From Ariolimax columbianus (lineage: Eukaryota > Mollusca > Gastropoda > Stylommatophora > Arionidae): 64,000 nucleotides of DNA. A program made the translations under genes and the position numbers. Shown here in pieces: positions 1 to 10,829 of this stretch. The first letter of the stretch is position 1. Each line of letters begins with the position of its first letter. The notes beneath the pieces are model-generated. The model had not been told where the DNA came from and searched no databases. It worked only from the letters and a program-made list of their open reading frames with translations. The stretch covers positions 14,184,818 to 14,248,817 of the forward strand of contig JAVGWX010000011.1 in assembly GCA_036924085.1 (NCBI GenBank), given 5' to 3'.

Positions 1-233
1 TAATGTAATGGTAACATTTGGAAACTGTAGCCACAAAATCTGCAATTTGGACGTCAACTAGGTTAGAAGAAAGATGTAGAGAATGTCACGAAAAATGATA
101 ATGAAAACGATCACCGTTGCTGATTTGTGAGGCTAATGAATAAAGACTACTTGTTCGTGCAGTCGCCGCAATAATACTTCTGATCAAGACATTTTTTAAG
201 AATTCTATTTAACTTCGATTGTATGTATGAATG

Positions 234-566
234 TATGTTAGAGTGAGATCTTGTACTTGAAAATGCAGACACTTCCCAATAAGCTAGAGAGATTAAACTT
301 TCAAGACACGTACAAACCCGATAACAATATATTCTAATGATATTTGTGAGACAATATTTTGACAATTTGTTAACATTAAATACTTTCATAAATATCCAAG
401 ATCCAAGATATGTTAGAGTGAGATCTTGTACTTGAAAATGCAGACACTTCCCAATAAGCTAGAGAGATTAAACTTTCAAGACACGTACAAACCCGATAAC
501 AATATATTCTAATGATATTTGTGAGACAATATTTTGACAATTTGTTAACATTAAATACTTTCATAA
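234..566. repeat. Tandem direct duplication, period 175 bp
   Basis: About 157 bases starting at 234 recur almost exactly from 409, separated by an 18-base linker that itself contains a short duplication (atccaag twice). Both copies carry the same short minus-strand open frame, so that frame is a by-product of the duplication and not a gene. Near identity of the copies suggests a recent event. Confidence 0.9.
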
Positions 567-689
567 TTATCCCCGACAGCGTATGGTACTCGACTTATGA
601 TATCACGTTTTCTGATAAGCCAATAAATTCTTAAGCAGAAAACCTTGTTCGTTAAAGAAATATATTTTAACTTCACTTGTTTTTTTAAA

Positions 690-745
690 AATACCTTTGC
701 AGAACGTCGCTCTTACAACGGTTAATATATTTAGCCGTTTTTTGT
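690..745 (-). mobile_element. Fragment related to SINE S3
   Basis: The stretch resembles the 3' part of the S3 copies at 40741 and 42538: an 'agaacgt..ct..ttacaac' block followed by 'tatttagccgtt'. No tRNA-like head remains. The rest of 567-945 is AT-rich and holds nothing I recognise. Confidence 0.35.
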
Positions 746-1027
746 TTGTTTTTTAGACACACACATGCCTTATTGCCCATTTTGAACCTGTTCCAACTTG
801 GTCATGAGACGAGTAAATTAATTGCTCAACCATCTGCTACTCACAAATATAATATTAAAGGGACACAGATATCGATCATGATGTAATTATATTTGCTGGT
901 AGCTTTTGACAGCTCAATGCCTCTCGGGCAGAAGACACGTCTTCGTCAGATGATGTCTTGTGGATGGGTAGCGTATACTTGATGTCCTAGAGGAGACCTG
1001 ATTACGACCTGCATGCTATAATGAATG

Positions 1028-1405
1028 TTGAAACAGAGGGACAAAAAAAAACAGAAGGCGAGGAAGGAGACGACGAAGGTGACGATACATATAACGATGA
1101 TGAAAGTGATGATTGATAAAATGATGAAATGGAAGAAGAAAAAGAAGATGATGATCATGAAAAAGAAGACAAATTAGAAGGAGGAACAGGAAAACAAAGA
1201 AGCGAGAATAGCAAAAGAAGAACGATAAGAAGAAGAAGAAATATAAGAAGTTGAAGAACATGACGAGAACAAAAAGAGAAAAGACGATAAAAAAGGACAT
1301 GAAAAGTAAGACGATGAAGAGAAAGAAGATAAAGAAAATGAAGAGGACAAATAAGAAGAAGAGAAAGAAGATGCAAAGAAGGAATATGAGAAGTAAAAGG
1401 AGAAT
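1028..1405. repeat. Purine-rich (GAA/GAC/GAT) low-complexity tract
   Basis: The plus strand is almost pure A and G with scattered GAT and GAC. The apparent Phe/Leu-rich open frames on the minus strand (runs of F and L) are compositional artefacts. The tract abuts the end of SINE S1 at 1405, so it could be an expanded element tail. Confidence 0.8.
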
Positions 1406-1665
1406 ATGTAAGTAAGTTGCCCATCGCAAGCGGAGATGGCGCAGCATCAGACCGTTCTCGTCCTAAAGACGTAACTAGCGCTGAATGTGGATTATAGTCA
1501 GAAGGAAGCTGTGCTGGATATCAACTCTCTCGTCCTGAGATACCGGGAACCAGTGGCAAGACATACAATCAAGACGACTGGAAGTAGCTCAAGATGCAGA
1601 CATTCAGGTCGTACAATCCGTGAGACCAGGGGAGTCGATCGTCGACCGTTTCCTTGACGATTTGA
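1405..1665 (-). mobile_element. SINE S1 copy (minus)
   Basis: Read on the minus strand it carries the S1 core seen at 18270 and 30595: 'tcttgccactggt', 'gagagtga/tga', 'actataatcca' and 'acggtctgatg'. It ends with the S1 terminus 'cgcttgcgatgggcaac'. No clear tRNA promoter boxes were found at its far end. It is probably a non-autonomous retroelement; family unnamed here. Confidence 0.65.
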
Positions 1666-1880
1666 GCGGCCATTGTGGTACCTCTCGACGGCAGTTCCCA
1701 CTCCCTACCCCCACGCGTAGACTTGAAGACGATGCTGCTGACCAGCGCCCACATCTGTAGGTCTACGTGAGGGACCATTAACCCATGGCTGAGGGGAGTT
1801 TCCGGTCGTGGCGATGCAAAAGGAGAATAATTAGAATAAATAAACATATAGCGTAAAAGGCTACAAAAAAACAGGAACAA

Positions 1881-1915
1881 ATAAATAATAATAATAATAA
1901 AAATAATAATAATTT

Positions 1916-1946
<31 letters not shown>

Positions 1947-1948
1947 AA
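1881..1948. repeat. Microsatellite (AAT)n then (AAG)n
   Basis: Uninterrupted AAT triplets run into AAG triplets. The following 1950-2415 holds no feature I can identify. Confidence 0.95.
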
Positions 1949-2413
1949 CTTATAAAAAATGAAGTCGCAGAAGATATAAATAATTTCTTAACGAACACTT
2001 CAGCGTAACATATGGCAATTGAACACAGACAGCAAACAATTTCAAGATGTGGTTTAAATCAGCCAATTAAATTTCTCTCAGACGCAAAATTATACTCGCC
2101 AGCGTTAAATAGCGGTTCTTTCGTTTTACAACATTTGCATCCCTCGTGAAATTGTTCATTTCGGCATGTTTGTGCGGCTTAACTGGTACAAGGCACTGTT
2201 GTAAGGTGTGCGAGTGATAAATGGTTGAAGTAAATAATTGGCGGCTGTAACGGTCCTGAATGATCAGAAAAACATATACTTGTAGTGGTTCAGTGACCGA
2301 ACCAGGATCCCAAAAATAAAACGAATACGTATTACGACGACAATCTTTGTCTGGGTCAGAAACAAAATAAAAACAATGAACAAATCGCACACAAATAAAC
2401 AAGACATGACGCA

Positions 2414-2416
<3 letters not shown>

Positions 2417-2479
<63 letters not shown>
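2417..2479. repeat. (TA)n microsatellite
   Basis: A pure TA run of about 60 bases. The flanking 2480-2820 is anonymous. The open frame reading through the run as alternating I and Y is an artefact. Confidence 0.97.
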
Positions 2480-2482
<3 letters not shown>

Positions 2483-2824
2483 TGATACATTTTGAGTTGG
2501 CAGGCATTACCAGAAAGTGACCAGGAACGCCAGTCATGGTATATTCAGCTAAGAAAGATATCAGTTATGAAAAAGAGTAGACCAAACAACAAGTGGTCAA
2601 TACGATTGAACGTAGAATAAACAGAAATGAACAAGTGCACACACTGACACAGTTGATAACAATATGTAAATGTAATGGCTTAGTGAAAGTAACAGAAAAT
2701 ACTACGACCATACCATAAACAATACAAGCAAATATCAAGTAACACAAACGCACACACATAAAAATCAAGACTATAAACATACATTTATATAAATGTGTGT
2801 GTGTGTATATATATATACATTTAG

Positions 2825-3565
2825 TTCAGTTCAGTTCATCCCGTAACTCATCACGTCGTTGGGGCACACATAAAGACATGAAAATCCCACGACAACCCTC
2901 TCTGTCTGTCGCCGCCTGACGTATCTGACCGGGACGAAGACCTGACCACTCAGTGATGTTGTCAACCCATCTCTTCCTTGGACGTCTTCACCCTCTCTGT
3001 CCCGGTATGGACCCAAAGAGTATCGAGTTGGTAATTCCGTTGGACCTCGCGACGTGCCCGCACCAGGCCATCTTCCGTCTTTTGATAGCTGTGAACAGAT
3101 CTTCAAAAGGACCAATAGCGTCTTAAACTCTCTGACGGATGTCTACGATCGTGACACGATCTTTATATGTAACATTTAGGAGTTTTATATAGCACCACAT
3201 TTCCATTGCACGTATCCTGCCCTGGATATCTGCTGTAATGGTCCAGGTCTCGCAGGCATACAGAAATATTGACAGCACCAAAGAGCGAAGTAGTCTGACT
3301 TTTATGCCGAGGGCAAGGCGCTTGTCTCGCCAAATAGGTTGCAGCCTAGTCAGCGCCGCTGTTGTTTGTGCTTTTCTTGCAATTACCTCTGGCTTCGATC
3401 CCTCTTCGCTGATCAATGATCCAAGATATTTGAAACGTTTCACCACCTCAAGTACCTGCCCATTTGCCTCTATGACAGATTGAAACCCTGCTACGTTATT
3501 GGTCATGAGCTTCGTTTTATCAGCATTTATTTCCATACCAAAACTCAGGACCGTTCTATCCAATC
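2825..3565 (-). mobile_element. LINE fragment: C-terminal reverse transcriptase region
   Basis: Minus-strand translation gives the region after the RT catalytic core: 'FGMEINADKTKLMTN', 'KYLGSLISEEGS', 'LRSLVLSIFLYACETWT' and 'MEMWCYIKLLNVTYKD'. A frame shift near 3120 leads to a 'GRRRGRPRKRW'-type tail about 2930-3100. The 3' end carries a short tandem 'gaact' tail at 2823-2837, as in many non-LTR elements. The 5' end is truncated beside an (AT)n run at about 3570. Endonuclease and the YADD motif are absent. It is a dead 5'-truncated copy; clade uncertain. Confidence 0.85.
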
Positions 3566-3568
3566 TAC

Positions 3569-3675
<107 letters not shown>

Positions 3676-4035
3676 AAGAGAAAGGCAGAGACATACATAT
3701 ACAGAAAAGATCATATAAATCATGACAATATTTTTTTTTTAAACACACAAAAAATCACAGATGTGAGAAATAAAATACATAACCGTATGAAATATACTAC
3801 AACTGTTAGGTTTAAGGCATCCCATAAGGAAACTGTAAAGATTCTCAAGTTTAAACTGCTTTCGATAATCGGAGAAGAATGAGATAATGGCAGTCTCTTA
3901 TATCAGTCATGTTCTGTTGTCCAGGACTATTGAAATGGTTGGTGACTGGAGAGCAGTAGTTATTGGACATGCATAGTGTTGTTTTCATTATCGGACAGAA
4001 CGCTTTCGTTGAACCTTCACAATGGCTTTCTGAAC

Positions 4036-4200
4036 ACCTTCGGTGATACTACCGCGTCCGGCTGTACGGTCGTGTGCAAGCAACACCTAGGAAGTGACAT
4101 CAATATTGGACCTTTTCAGAGGCACTTTCGAGGAGTCTCTAAAGCGTTACTTCCGCACCCCCCTCCCCTCCCACCCATCTTTCTGGTGATCGTCTGCCTT
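4036..4200 (+). repeat. Dispersed repeat R4, copy 1
   Basis: Shares with 8500-8640 an ordered set of blocks: 'accttcggtgatacta', 'tgtacggt', 'gcaagcaa.acc', 'gaagtga/gaggtga' and 'cttttcagag'. A C-rich stretch follows. Class unknown; no coding or tRNA features seen. Confidence 0.6.
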
Positions 4201-4406
4201 TTGTGAGCTCACCGTATAATGATCGCTTGTGTAGGCGCTCATCGGGCCGGCGAACACCACGTCCCGCCCATCTTATCTGGGCTATTCAAATACCCAATAG
4301 ACGAATATTATGCTTATTGTATTCAAATAGACAGATCTATTCCCGGAGGTTATCTGCAGTAGATTTTGTTTGCAATTTTAATTCCTTCAGCTTACTAGGC
4401 CTAAGG

Positions 4407-4735
4407 GAGCCGCGTAGCGCAGTGGTTAGCGAGCTGGCTTTGCATCTGAATGGTCCTGGGTTCATTGAGGCGGAAATGTTTTGTATAGACCGCAACAGCT
4501 CCCGGGCCGACCCAGTCTTAAATGGGTACCGGTTAAATGAGTCCGGGAAGTAAAAGCGGCGAGGGAAAGGAGATGGCTACCGCCCTCACATAGCTGAGCC
4601 TCAGACCCCTACGGCAGTAATGCTATGGGCATATACTATGGCGTATAGGACAGACATTTCGTTGTCTTTGAGAGAGTCGGTGGCCGAGAGGTTGTCTGCT
4701 CGGCTTCCAAATAAATCGGTCCAAGAGCCACTTTC
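4407..4735 (+). mobile_element. SINE S4 with tRNA-Ala-like head
   Basis: The first ~65 bases look like a tRNA: an A-box-like 'tagcgcagtggttagcg', an anticodon-loop-like 'tttgcat' (TGC, Ala-like) and a decayed B box 'cctgggttcattga'. The body contains 'gcggcgagggaaagga' and 'cagacccctac', a pattern I associate with mollusc SINEs. At 4672-4710 a second tRNA-like start ('tcggtggccgagaggtt') may be a fused or inserted piece. The head is too degenerate to be a functional tRNA. Confidence 0.7.
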
Positions 4736-4799
4736 ATATTTATAAATGTTTGCCAGGACATAAACGATATGAAGATTTTATAAAAGTTTCTTTGAATAA

Positions 4800-5070
4800 T
4801 TTCTCCATTGATGTTGTTACTCGGGAGCTGCTTGCTCCAAAATGCTCAGCCTGTCGCACTGCCCTCACACATGGTGCTTACACTGCTGAGCACCATTAGG
4901 GAGACGCAGGAAAAGCGAGCAACTCGAAATGAAAGAATGCAAGACGTGTGCCCTACGTGCGGTAAAGTTTGTCACGCACAGATCGACCTGCACAGTCATA
5001 TGCGGTCACATATGAATAAACAGGTCTGACGCAGTCACCGCCTTCGCTTGCGATGGGCAACTAACTAACA
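4800..5070 (+). mobile_element. LINE-delta 3' end with C2H2-like finger
   Basis: Translation gives 'ETQEKRATRNERMQDVCPTC' and 'CHAQIDLHSHMRSH', a C2H2-type finger at the C-terminus of the LINE ORF. The same arrangement occurs at 22550-22625 ('CPLCSRCF...LFSHMRPH'). It ends with 'cgcttgcgatgggcaac', the terminus also carried by SINE S1 copies. Only the last part of the element remains. It is not a zinc-finger gene: the context is a retroelement tail. Confidence 0.7.
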
Positions 5071-5340
5071 AACTAGCAGTAATGTAATGTGCCCAATAAT
5101 GATACAGTACTAATAATTCTTGAGTGGATCCGGGGAGCCCTTACTGGGGAGGAAAGAACACGGTCACTGTAATTACAAGTGTGTCGTTAAAAGGCTAATA
5201 AAGAGAGCTGCACATGGAACTAGCAAAAGCAGTATGCAAAACAAACTGCTACATTAACGACCGATGCACGAATCTCAGATGGTACTTTGGTGCTGGCTTC
5301 TTAAAGGAGACGAACATCACGAGTGGAGGCTTTTATCACG

Positions 5341-5445
5341 CTTGTCGTAAATAATGAGCAGAATAATAATATTAATAATGTTAATAATGCAACGATAATA
5401 ATACTAATAAGACAGCAGTGATGATGATAATAATATTAACAAAGA
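5341..5445. repeat. Degenerate AAT-rich microsatellite
   Basis: Interrupted 'aataat' and 'gatgat' triplets lie just before the LINE-alpha fragment. The stretch 5071-5340 shows nothing I recognise. Confidence 0.75.
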
Positions 5446-5454
5446 ACTAATCAG

Positions 5455-6058
5455 GCTGGAGCGTGAGTCGTTGGGAGAGTTGGATGTCTTTACCTATTTG
5501 TGCAGCACAATTAACACATCAGGGGGTACAAATGCAAATGTCACGACCACAATTGGGAAGGCGTGAATTATTTTCCCAGCAGCAAACATATGGAGATCCA
5601 GATAAATCATGATTTTCACCAAGGTTAGAATTTCAACGCCAGTGTCAAGTCGGTGATGTTGGGTGAAGCGGAAACGAGAAGAACAACTGAGGCGGTACAG
5701 CAAAGAATGTAATCCTTCACTAACAGATGACTACGGAAGATAATGGTCATTAAGTGGCAGAACGTGGTGAGGAATGAAGAGCTGTGGAAAAGGTGCCAAC
5801 AATAGCCACTGAATCAAAACATTATACACTGGGGAAGGCATAGTACAACATAGATAAGCAGGATCTCACGTGGAATCCTCAAGGGAAGAGAAAGAGTTAG
5901 ACCTTGAAACACACGAAGAGAATTTGAGAGGGAATTATGATTATATAGTTACACCTGGAGAGAGGCAGAAGGAGTAGCCTAGGACCGTGTATGTTGGCTA
6001 GATAAGGCCAACGGAATACACACAGAACGGAACAACGGGGATTGATTGATTGATTGAA
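5455..6058 (+). mobile_element. LINE-alpha, 5'-truncated 3' end
   Basis: Homologous to the 3' part of the copies at 16590-17150 and 53170-52560. The first part corresponds to the 'LDVFTYL.STINTSGGTNANV' region following the RT core. A conserved stretch at 5765-5880 ('ggcagaacgtggtgaggaatg') precedes 'tggaatcctcaagggaagag' and 'gtgtatgttggctag', and the element ends in (TGAT)n at 6041-6057. Frameshifts and stops make it a pseudogene. Confidence 0.85.
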
Positions 6059-6334
6059 TAATAGATCATAACAATAAGATACTTAAAAACATCAACACTC
6101 CGACCTAAGTAAAGGTTATGTACTTTTTTCATGTTAAGTAACTCGCATTTGGCGTAAGGTCAATTTGTAGATCACTTAAATGTAATCTTCATAAGAAACT
6201 ACAATATTAGACAAAATAACATAATATAACTTTATTTGTCGTACAGGTAATAAGAGATACATCATGAGGCAGTATTTACTGTGATTTAAATCATAAAAGC
6301 ATGACAAATATATACAGGTTTATAAGATATTTAA

Positions 6335-6480
6335 CGAAAAAATAAATTAAGACTATAACAAGTTTTTGTTTTCAAACTACAACCGCCTACAAGAAGAGGG
6401 CACAGTCACAAATTAATTAAAGTCAGGCCTCGATTAGATACAGTGAAATATGCCTTTAATCAAAGGTAAAGAACGAAACA
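6335..6480 (+). mobile_element. CR1-like LINE fragment (LINE-zeta)
   Basis: Contains the string equivalent to 'NYDKF..S..NR.R.GHS.KL.K.R.RLD', also found at 59745-59865. It stops where the 'QRVVNAWN' segment should begin. Very short and decayed. The bases 6059-6334 are AT-rich and unassigned. Confidence 0.5.
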
Positions 6481-6499
6481 AGAATGCATTTGATCCATG

Positions 6500-8185
6500 A
6501 AGTTTGGGTACAGCCCAGAGAATGTACCATTCGCCGGTGGGTTCTGCAGCTACACCTATAGGGCTCTACCTGCTTCTAATCCCTTTTGTCTGGTCCCTCT
6601 TCGGGAAATGAGAAAGCTGATGAGCTGTCCAGAAGCGGGACAATGCTACCACAGCCACTACCTAGCATCACACTACAAACCTGCAAGCAAATCCTTAAAA
6701 AATAACTAAAGACAGGAGTGGCTAGATCAGTGGGCCACATCCCAGACAGGCCGAGTATATTTCAAACTCCAAGCAAAACCAGATCCCCAGGACCCAGCCA
6801 AGAAACTGAAACGAAGAGACCAGAGTTTGATCTTCAAGCTGAGAACAGACTATGCCCCTCTCAACAAACAAAGAGACCAGAGTTTGATCTTGAAGCTGAG
6901 AACAGGACATGACCCTCTCAACAAAGAGACCAGAGTTTGATCTTCAAGCTGAGAACAGACTATGCCCCTCTCAACAAACAAAGAGACCAGAGTTAGATCT
7001 TGAAGCTGAGAACAGACTATGCCCCTCTCAACAAAGAGACCAGAGTTTGATCTTCAAGCTGAGAACAGACTATGCCCCTCTCAACAAACAAAGAGACCAG
7101 AGTTAGATCTTGAAGCTGAGAACAGACTATGCCCCTCTCAACAAAGAGACCAGAGTTTGATCTTCAAGCTGAGAACAGACTATGCCCCTCTCAACAAACA
7201 AAGAGACCAGAGTTTGATCTTCAAGCTGAGAACAGACTATGCCCCTCTCAACAAAGAGACCAGAGTTTGATCTTCAAGCTGAGAACAGACTATGCCCCTC
7301 TCAACAAACAAAGAGACCAGAGTTTGATCTTGAAGCTGAGAACAGACTATGCCCCTCTCAACAAACAAAGAGACCAGAGTTAGATCTTGAAGCTGAGAAC
7401 AGACTATGCCCCTCTCAACAAAGAGACCAGAGTTTGATCTTCAAGCTGAGAACAGACTATGCCCCTCTCAACAAACAAAGAGACCAGAGTTAGATCTTGA
7501 AGCTGAGAACAGACTATGCCCCTCTCAACAAAGAGACCAGAGTTCGATCTTCAAGCTGAGAACAGACTATGCCCCTCTCAACAAACAAAGAGACCAGAGT
7601 TTGATCTTCAAGCTGAGAACAGGACATGCCCCTCTCAACAAAGAGACCAGAGTTTGATCTTCAAGCTGAGAACAGGCTATGCCCCTCTCAACAAACAAAG
7701 AGACCAGAGTTTGATCTTGAAGCTGAGAACAGACTATGCCCCTCTCAACAAACAAAGAGACCAGAGTTTGATCTTGAAGCTGAGAACAGACTATGCCCCT
7801 CTCAACAAACAAAGAGACCAGAGTTTGATCTTCAAGCTGAGAACAGACTATGCCCCTCTCAACAAACAAAGAGACCAGAGTTTGATCTTGAAGCTGAGAA
7901 CAGACTATGCCCCTCTCAACAAACACCTGAATAGATTAGACCCACTACGTGAACCAAACTGCAGATTATGCCACGACCACGAGGAGTCAGTCGAGCACCT
8001 CCTGACTTTGTGCGCAAGGCTGGTCGATCTGTGGAATCTGTTGCTACCACGACACCCCACCATACACAACACACTCTACACATCACTACAACTATTGAAC
8101 AGGACGTTTGCTTCTGTCAGGGAGGCATTGGGCTGTCAAGAGCTGCCAGCTCACAGCTAAATGGATTATATCATCATCATCATGT
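6500..8185 (+). mobile_element. LINE-epsilon C-terminal region (RNase H tail and zinc knuckle) disrupted by a minisatellite
   Basis: At 6605-6650 the translation holds 'NEKADELS', the end of an RNase H domain of an I/Jockey-type LINE. 'EWLDQWATSQTGRVYFKL' follows at 6715-6770. The reading frame then enters an expanded array (6810-7925) whose unit encodes 'RDQSLIFKLRTDYAPLNKQ'. After the array the normal C-terminus resumes: 'HLNRLDPLREPNCRLCHDH' and 'ESVEHLLTLC', a Cys/His knuckle typical of these LINEs. A short (ATC)n at 8166-8184 looks like the 3' tail. Catalytic RT and endonuclease parts are missing, so the copy is dead. Confidence 0.8.
6810..7925 (+). repeat. 53/57-bp minisatellite inside LINE-epsilon
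   Basis: About 20 units of 'agagaccagagtttgatct..' in two lengths: 53 bp, or 57 bp with an extra 'acaa'. In the first two thirds 53 and 57 alternate, giving a 110-bp higher-order period; the last units are consecutive 57-mers. Internal variants (ttgatcttc versus ttgatcttg, tttgatc versus ttagatc) mark subtypes. The 53-mer shifts the reading frame and the 57-mer (19 codons) preserves it. Confidence 0.97.
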
Positions 8186-8385
8186 CTTTAGTCAGAGAGT
8201 GGTGAATGCTTGGAACGCATTGCCACATGAAGTAGTGGAGGCAGAGGCAATTAATTCATTCAAGAATAGATTGGACGTGCATTTGTTTTTTTTTCAGATC
8301 AAGTGAATGTAAAAGAAACTGGTTGCATGCAGACCCTGTACGGTCTTCTAAAAAGGTATTAAGACGTTAAGTTATATAGAGGAAT
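8186..8385 (+). mobile_element. LINE-zeta 3' end (CR1-like)
   Basis: Encodes '[20 protein letters not shown]' then 'FKNRLDVH', the usual C-terminal signature of CR1-type LINE proteins. The 3' untranslated part ('gtaaaagaaactggttgcat', 'aagacgttaagtta') matches the copy at 59865-60050. 5'-truncated against the (ATC)n tail of LINE-epsilon. Confidence 0.8.
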
Positions 8386-8499
8386 ATAAACACACACTTG
8401 AGTATTCACTGTTCACACCAAACCGGCGCTGGAAGGGGACGGTGGGGGAGAGGAATGCTGTTCCGCGGCTATTTCTACCCCCCCCCCCCCCCCATTTCT

Positions 8500-8640
8500 C
8501 TGAGTACCTTCCGCGGTGATACTAGCGCTCCAGCTTGTACGGTTATATGCAAGCAATACCCGGGAGGTGATGTAACATTGAAGCTTTTCAGAGACAATTT
8601 CTAAGGAAGCTCTGAAGGGGGGGGGGGGGGTATATTGCGC
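8500..8640 (+). repeat. Dispersed repeat R4, copy 2
   Basis: Matches 4036-4150 in order: 'accttccgcggtgatacta', 'tgtacggt', 'gcaagcaatacccgggag' and 'cttttcagag'. Bounded by a C homopolymer (about 8480-8493) and a G homopolymer (about 8619-8630). The following 8641-8930 is unassigned. Confidence 0.6.
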
Positions 8641-8934
8641 CCCCCGCCCCCTGAGGTTCATCGGGGTCACCTGAGTTGTCATCCTGACTGTGTTGTGAGC
8701 GACATCTCACAAACATGTCTAGAATAGATTATCTGATCAGACGATTCTTGTCATCGCAAATGGCGTCGTAACTAGACATTTCAGAATATATGCAATGGCT
8801 AACATTCTCGAACTGCTCTGTTTTAGAATCCGTTATAGCTCTCAGAACTGTTACACATTTTAGCGAATTTATGTAAGACGCAAGTTACGTAACTCCAGGT
8901 GTTACTGTACTACATAAGACAGCTCTTCTTCTTC

Positions 8935-9525
8935 TTCTTCTGCGTCTGTTCTCAATCTCCCGCTACGAAACCATTTGCAAGACGCAGGATGTAGTCCGAA
9001 GAACAGAATGCGTTGTGTCGTTAGTTTACAGCTTGACTGCGATATTTGCACCTTTCGGTCCGACACATCCGTCTTCGGCAGGAGACAGATCTTATGTATG
9101 GAAGTACGACATATGTGATCATTTATTTGTATTCATCAGAACTAATCAACCTATAATCGCCTACAGTGTTATAATTGGTTAAATACATGTAGAGCTGAGA
9201 TATATCTTATTATGATTCGACATGGAAAAGACGTTATGTACTATTTTACAACGAGGCTGCTATATCTGCACCTTTTGGTCCGACAATTCGGTTTCAGCAT
9301 GGAATTTTTTGGAACCGGATTTTCCTTCTATTCGATCCCTACTCTCTTAGTCAGGTTGCATGAGTGGAATACGTTTCTAGGGTCGCCACTTGGGGTAAAA
9401 CAGGGTCTTGGTCAGTTCTGATTCGCTGACCCGGACGCAAGCAGCCAGCTATAGCTCGTTGACCACTGCAGCTCATGCGCTGCTCAGAGTCTTGATCTCG
9501 ACCCCAGATTTAATCTGTGCATTGA
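8935..9525 (-). repeat. D1 dispersed repeat, minus copy (left arm of inverted pair)
   Basis: Minus-strand reading gives the D1 blocks: 'gaccgaaaggtgcaaat', 'cgcagtcaagctgtaaac' and, toward 9420-9500, 'gctgagcagcgcatgagctg'-like sequence. The middle (9090-9230) is interrupted and partly duplicated: the 'gcacctttcggtccgacac' block at 9049 recurs in diverged form at 9267. Paired head to head with the plus copy from 9612. Confidence 0.75.
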
Positions 9526-9611
9526 TGCACTGATTAAAAAAATTAATTTGATTTCATTCTGGCGACAGATCTGCAGATATGTGAAGATCTAGATTATCCA
9601 ATTAACCTGAA

Positions 9612-10098
9612 CACGCACAAATTATATCTGGGATCGAGATCAAGATGCTGAGCAGCGCATGCGCTGCAGTGGTCAGCGACCCATAGCTGACTGCTAGCGT
9701 CAGGGCCAGCGAATCAGAGCTGCCAAGACCCTTCTAAACCTCCACGCGGTGATCCTGGATAACAGGCTGCAACAGAGCAGACTGGCTAAGGAGAAGGGAT
9801 CACAGATGGAAGGCTAACTTGGTACTCAAAAACTGCCTGCTAACGTCGGATGTGTTTGACCGAAAGGTGCAAATATCGCAGTCAAGCTGTAAACTATGAC
9901 ATAACGCATTCCATTCTCTGGACTACATTCAGCTACTTGCAAAGCCCTTCAGGGCTTGGTAGCGGGAGTTTGAGAACGAGCGAAACCAAGCCATATCTGA
10001 GGTTGACGACGACGCAGCTTTTAATGAGCGAACACCAGCCAGCGACTTGCAGCTGGCTGCTTGCGTCCGGGTCAGCGAATCAGAACTGACCAAGACCC
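9612..10098 (+). repeat. D1 dispersed repeat, plus copy (right arm of inverted pair)
   Basis: Contains, in order, 'agatgctgagcagcgcatg', 'cacgcggtgatcctggataa', 'ctggctaaggagaagggatc', 'cgaaaggtgcaaatatcgc', 'gcattccattctctggacta' and 'gaacgagcgaaaccaagcc'. Other copies: 32860, 35455, 45133 (split by a LINE) and 48945 (minus). It lacks an obvious RT or tRNA B box, so its class is open. Confidence 0.85.
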
Positions 10099-10144
10099 TG
10101 TTCAAGTGAATGTAAAAGTGAATGTAAAAGAAATCACAGGGGTG

Positions 10145-10149
10145 ACAGG

Positions 10150-10195
<46 letters not shown>

Positions 10196-10795
10196 CATTC
10201 ACACACAGAAAAAAAGATGTGCTTGTGTGACAGAAAAATACACACATACATACAGAGAGAGGAAGTGAGAAACAGAGAGAGAAAAAGAGAGACGTACACG
10301 CATAGATACATACATAGATTCAGAGTGAGAGAGAGAAACAGAGAGAAAGATAGAAAGAGACACACATACATGCACACATAAATACACACAGAGAAAGAGA
10401 ACGAAAGAAAGATAGTGAAAAAGACGCATACATATATACATGTAGATAACAAGAGAGATAAAGAGAGAGGGAGATAGAAAGGAAGAGAGGGAGAGTGGGA
10501 GAGACACACACATATACATAAATACACAGAAAGAGAGAATGTAAGAGAGAAAGATAGAGAAAAGCGAGAGCGAAAGAGGGCGACACTCATACATACAAAC
10601 ACACACAGATGAAGAGTGATTGAAAGAGAAAGAGAGTGAGAGAGACACATACAAATTCATACATTCACACATACAGACCAAGAGAGATGGGAAGAATGGG
10701 AGAAAGAAACAAACACATACATACATACACACACAGACAGAGAGACAAAAAGAGAGAGACACAGAAAGAGACAGACAAACATCCATACAACTGAC
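10145..10795. repeat. Degenerate GA/CA-rich low-complexity tract
   Basis: Alternating stretches of (GA)n and 'cacatacatac' recur at irregular spacing for 650 bases. Long open frames on both strands (R/E-rich on plus, S/L/C-rich on minus) follow from the composition. It lies just downstream of the splice donor of the host exon, so it would be intronic. Confidence 0.9.
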
Positions 10796-10822
10796 AGATA
10801 AAACGACAGACAGCTTATAAAG

Positions 10823-10829
10823 ACTTACC
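10823..10829 (-). other. Splice donor of the membrane-protein exon
   Basis: On the minus strand the exon ends 'gaatctttag' followed by 'gtaagtc', a perfect GTAAGT donor. Splicing here leaves phase 1, which fits a Gly codon beginning with the last G. Confidence 0.75.

Noticed and set aside
2067..2537. 156-codon minus frame
   Set aside because: It runs through a pure (TA)n tract and has no recognisable domain.
4920..5030. Host zinc-finger gene
   Set aside because: The single finger is the C-terminus of a LINE ORF; the same arrangement recurs at 22550-22625 after RT sequence.
10102..10786. Long Ser/Leu/Cys-rich minus frames of 182-195 codons
   Set aside because: They come from GA/CA-rich low-complexity DNA; all frames look similarly open.
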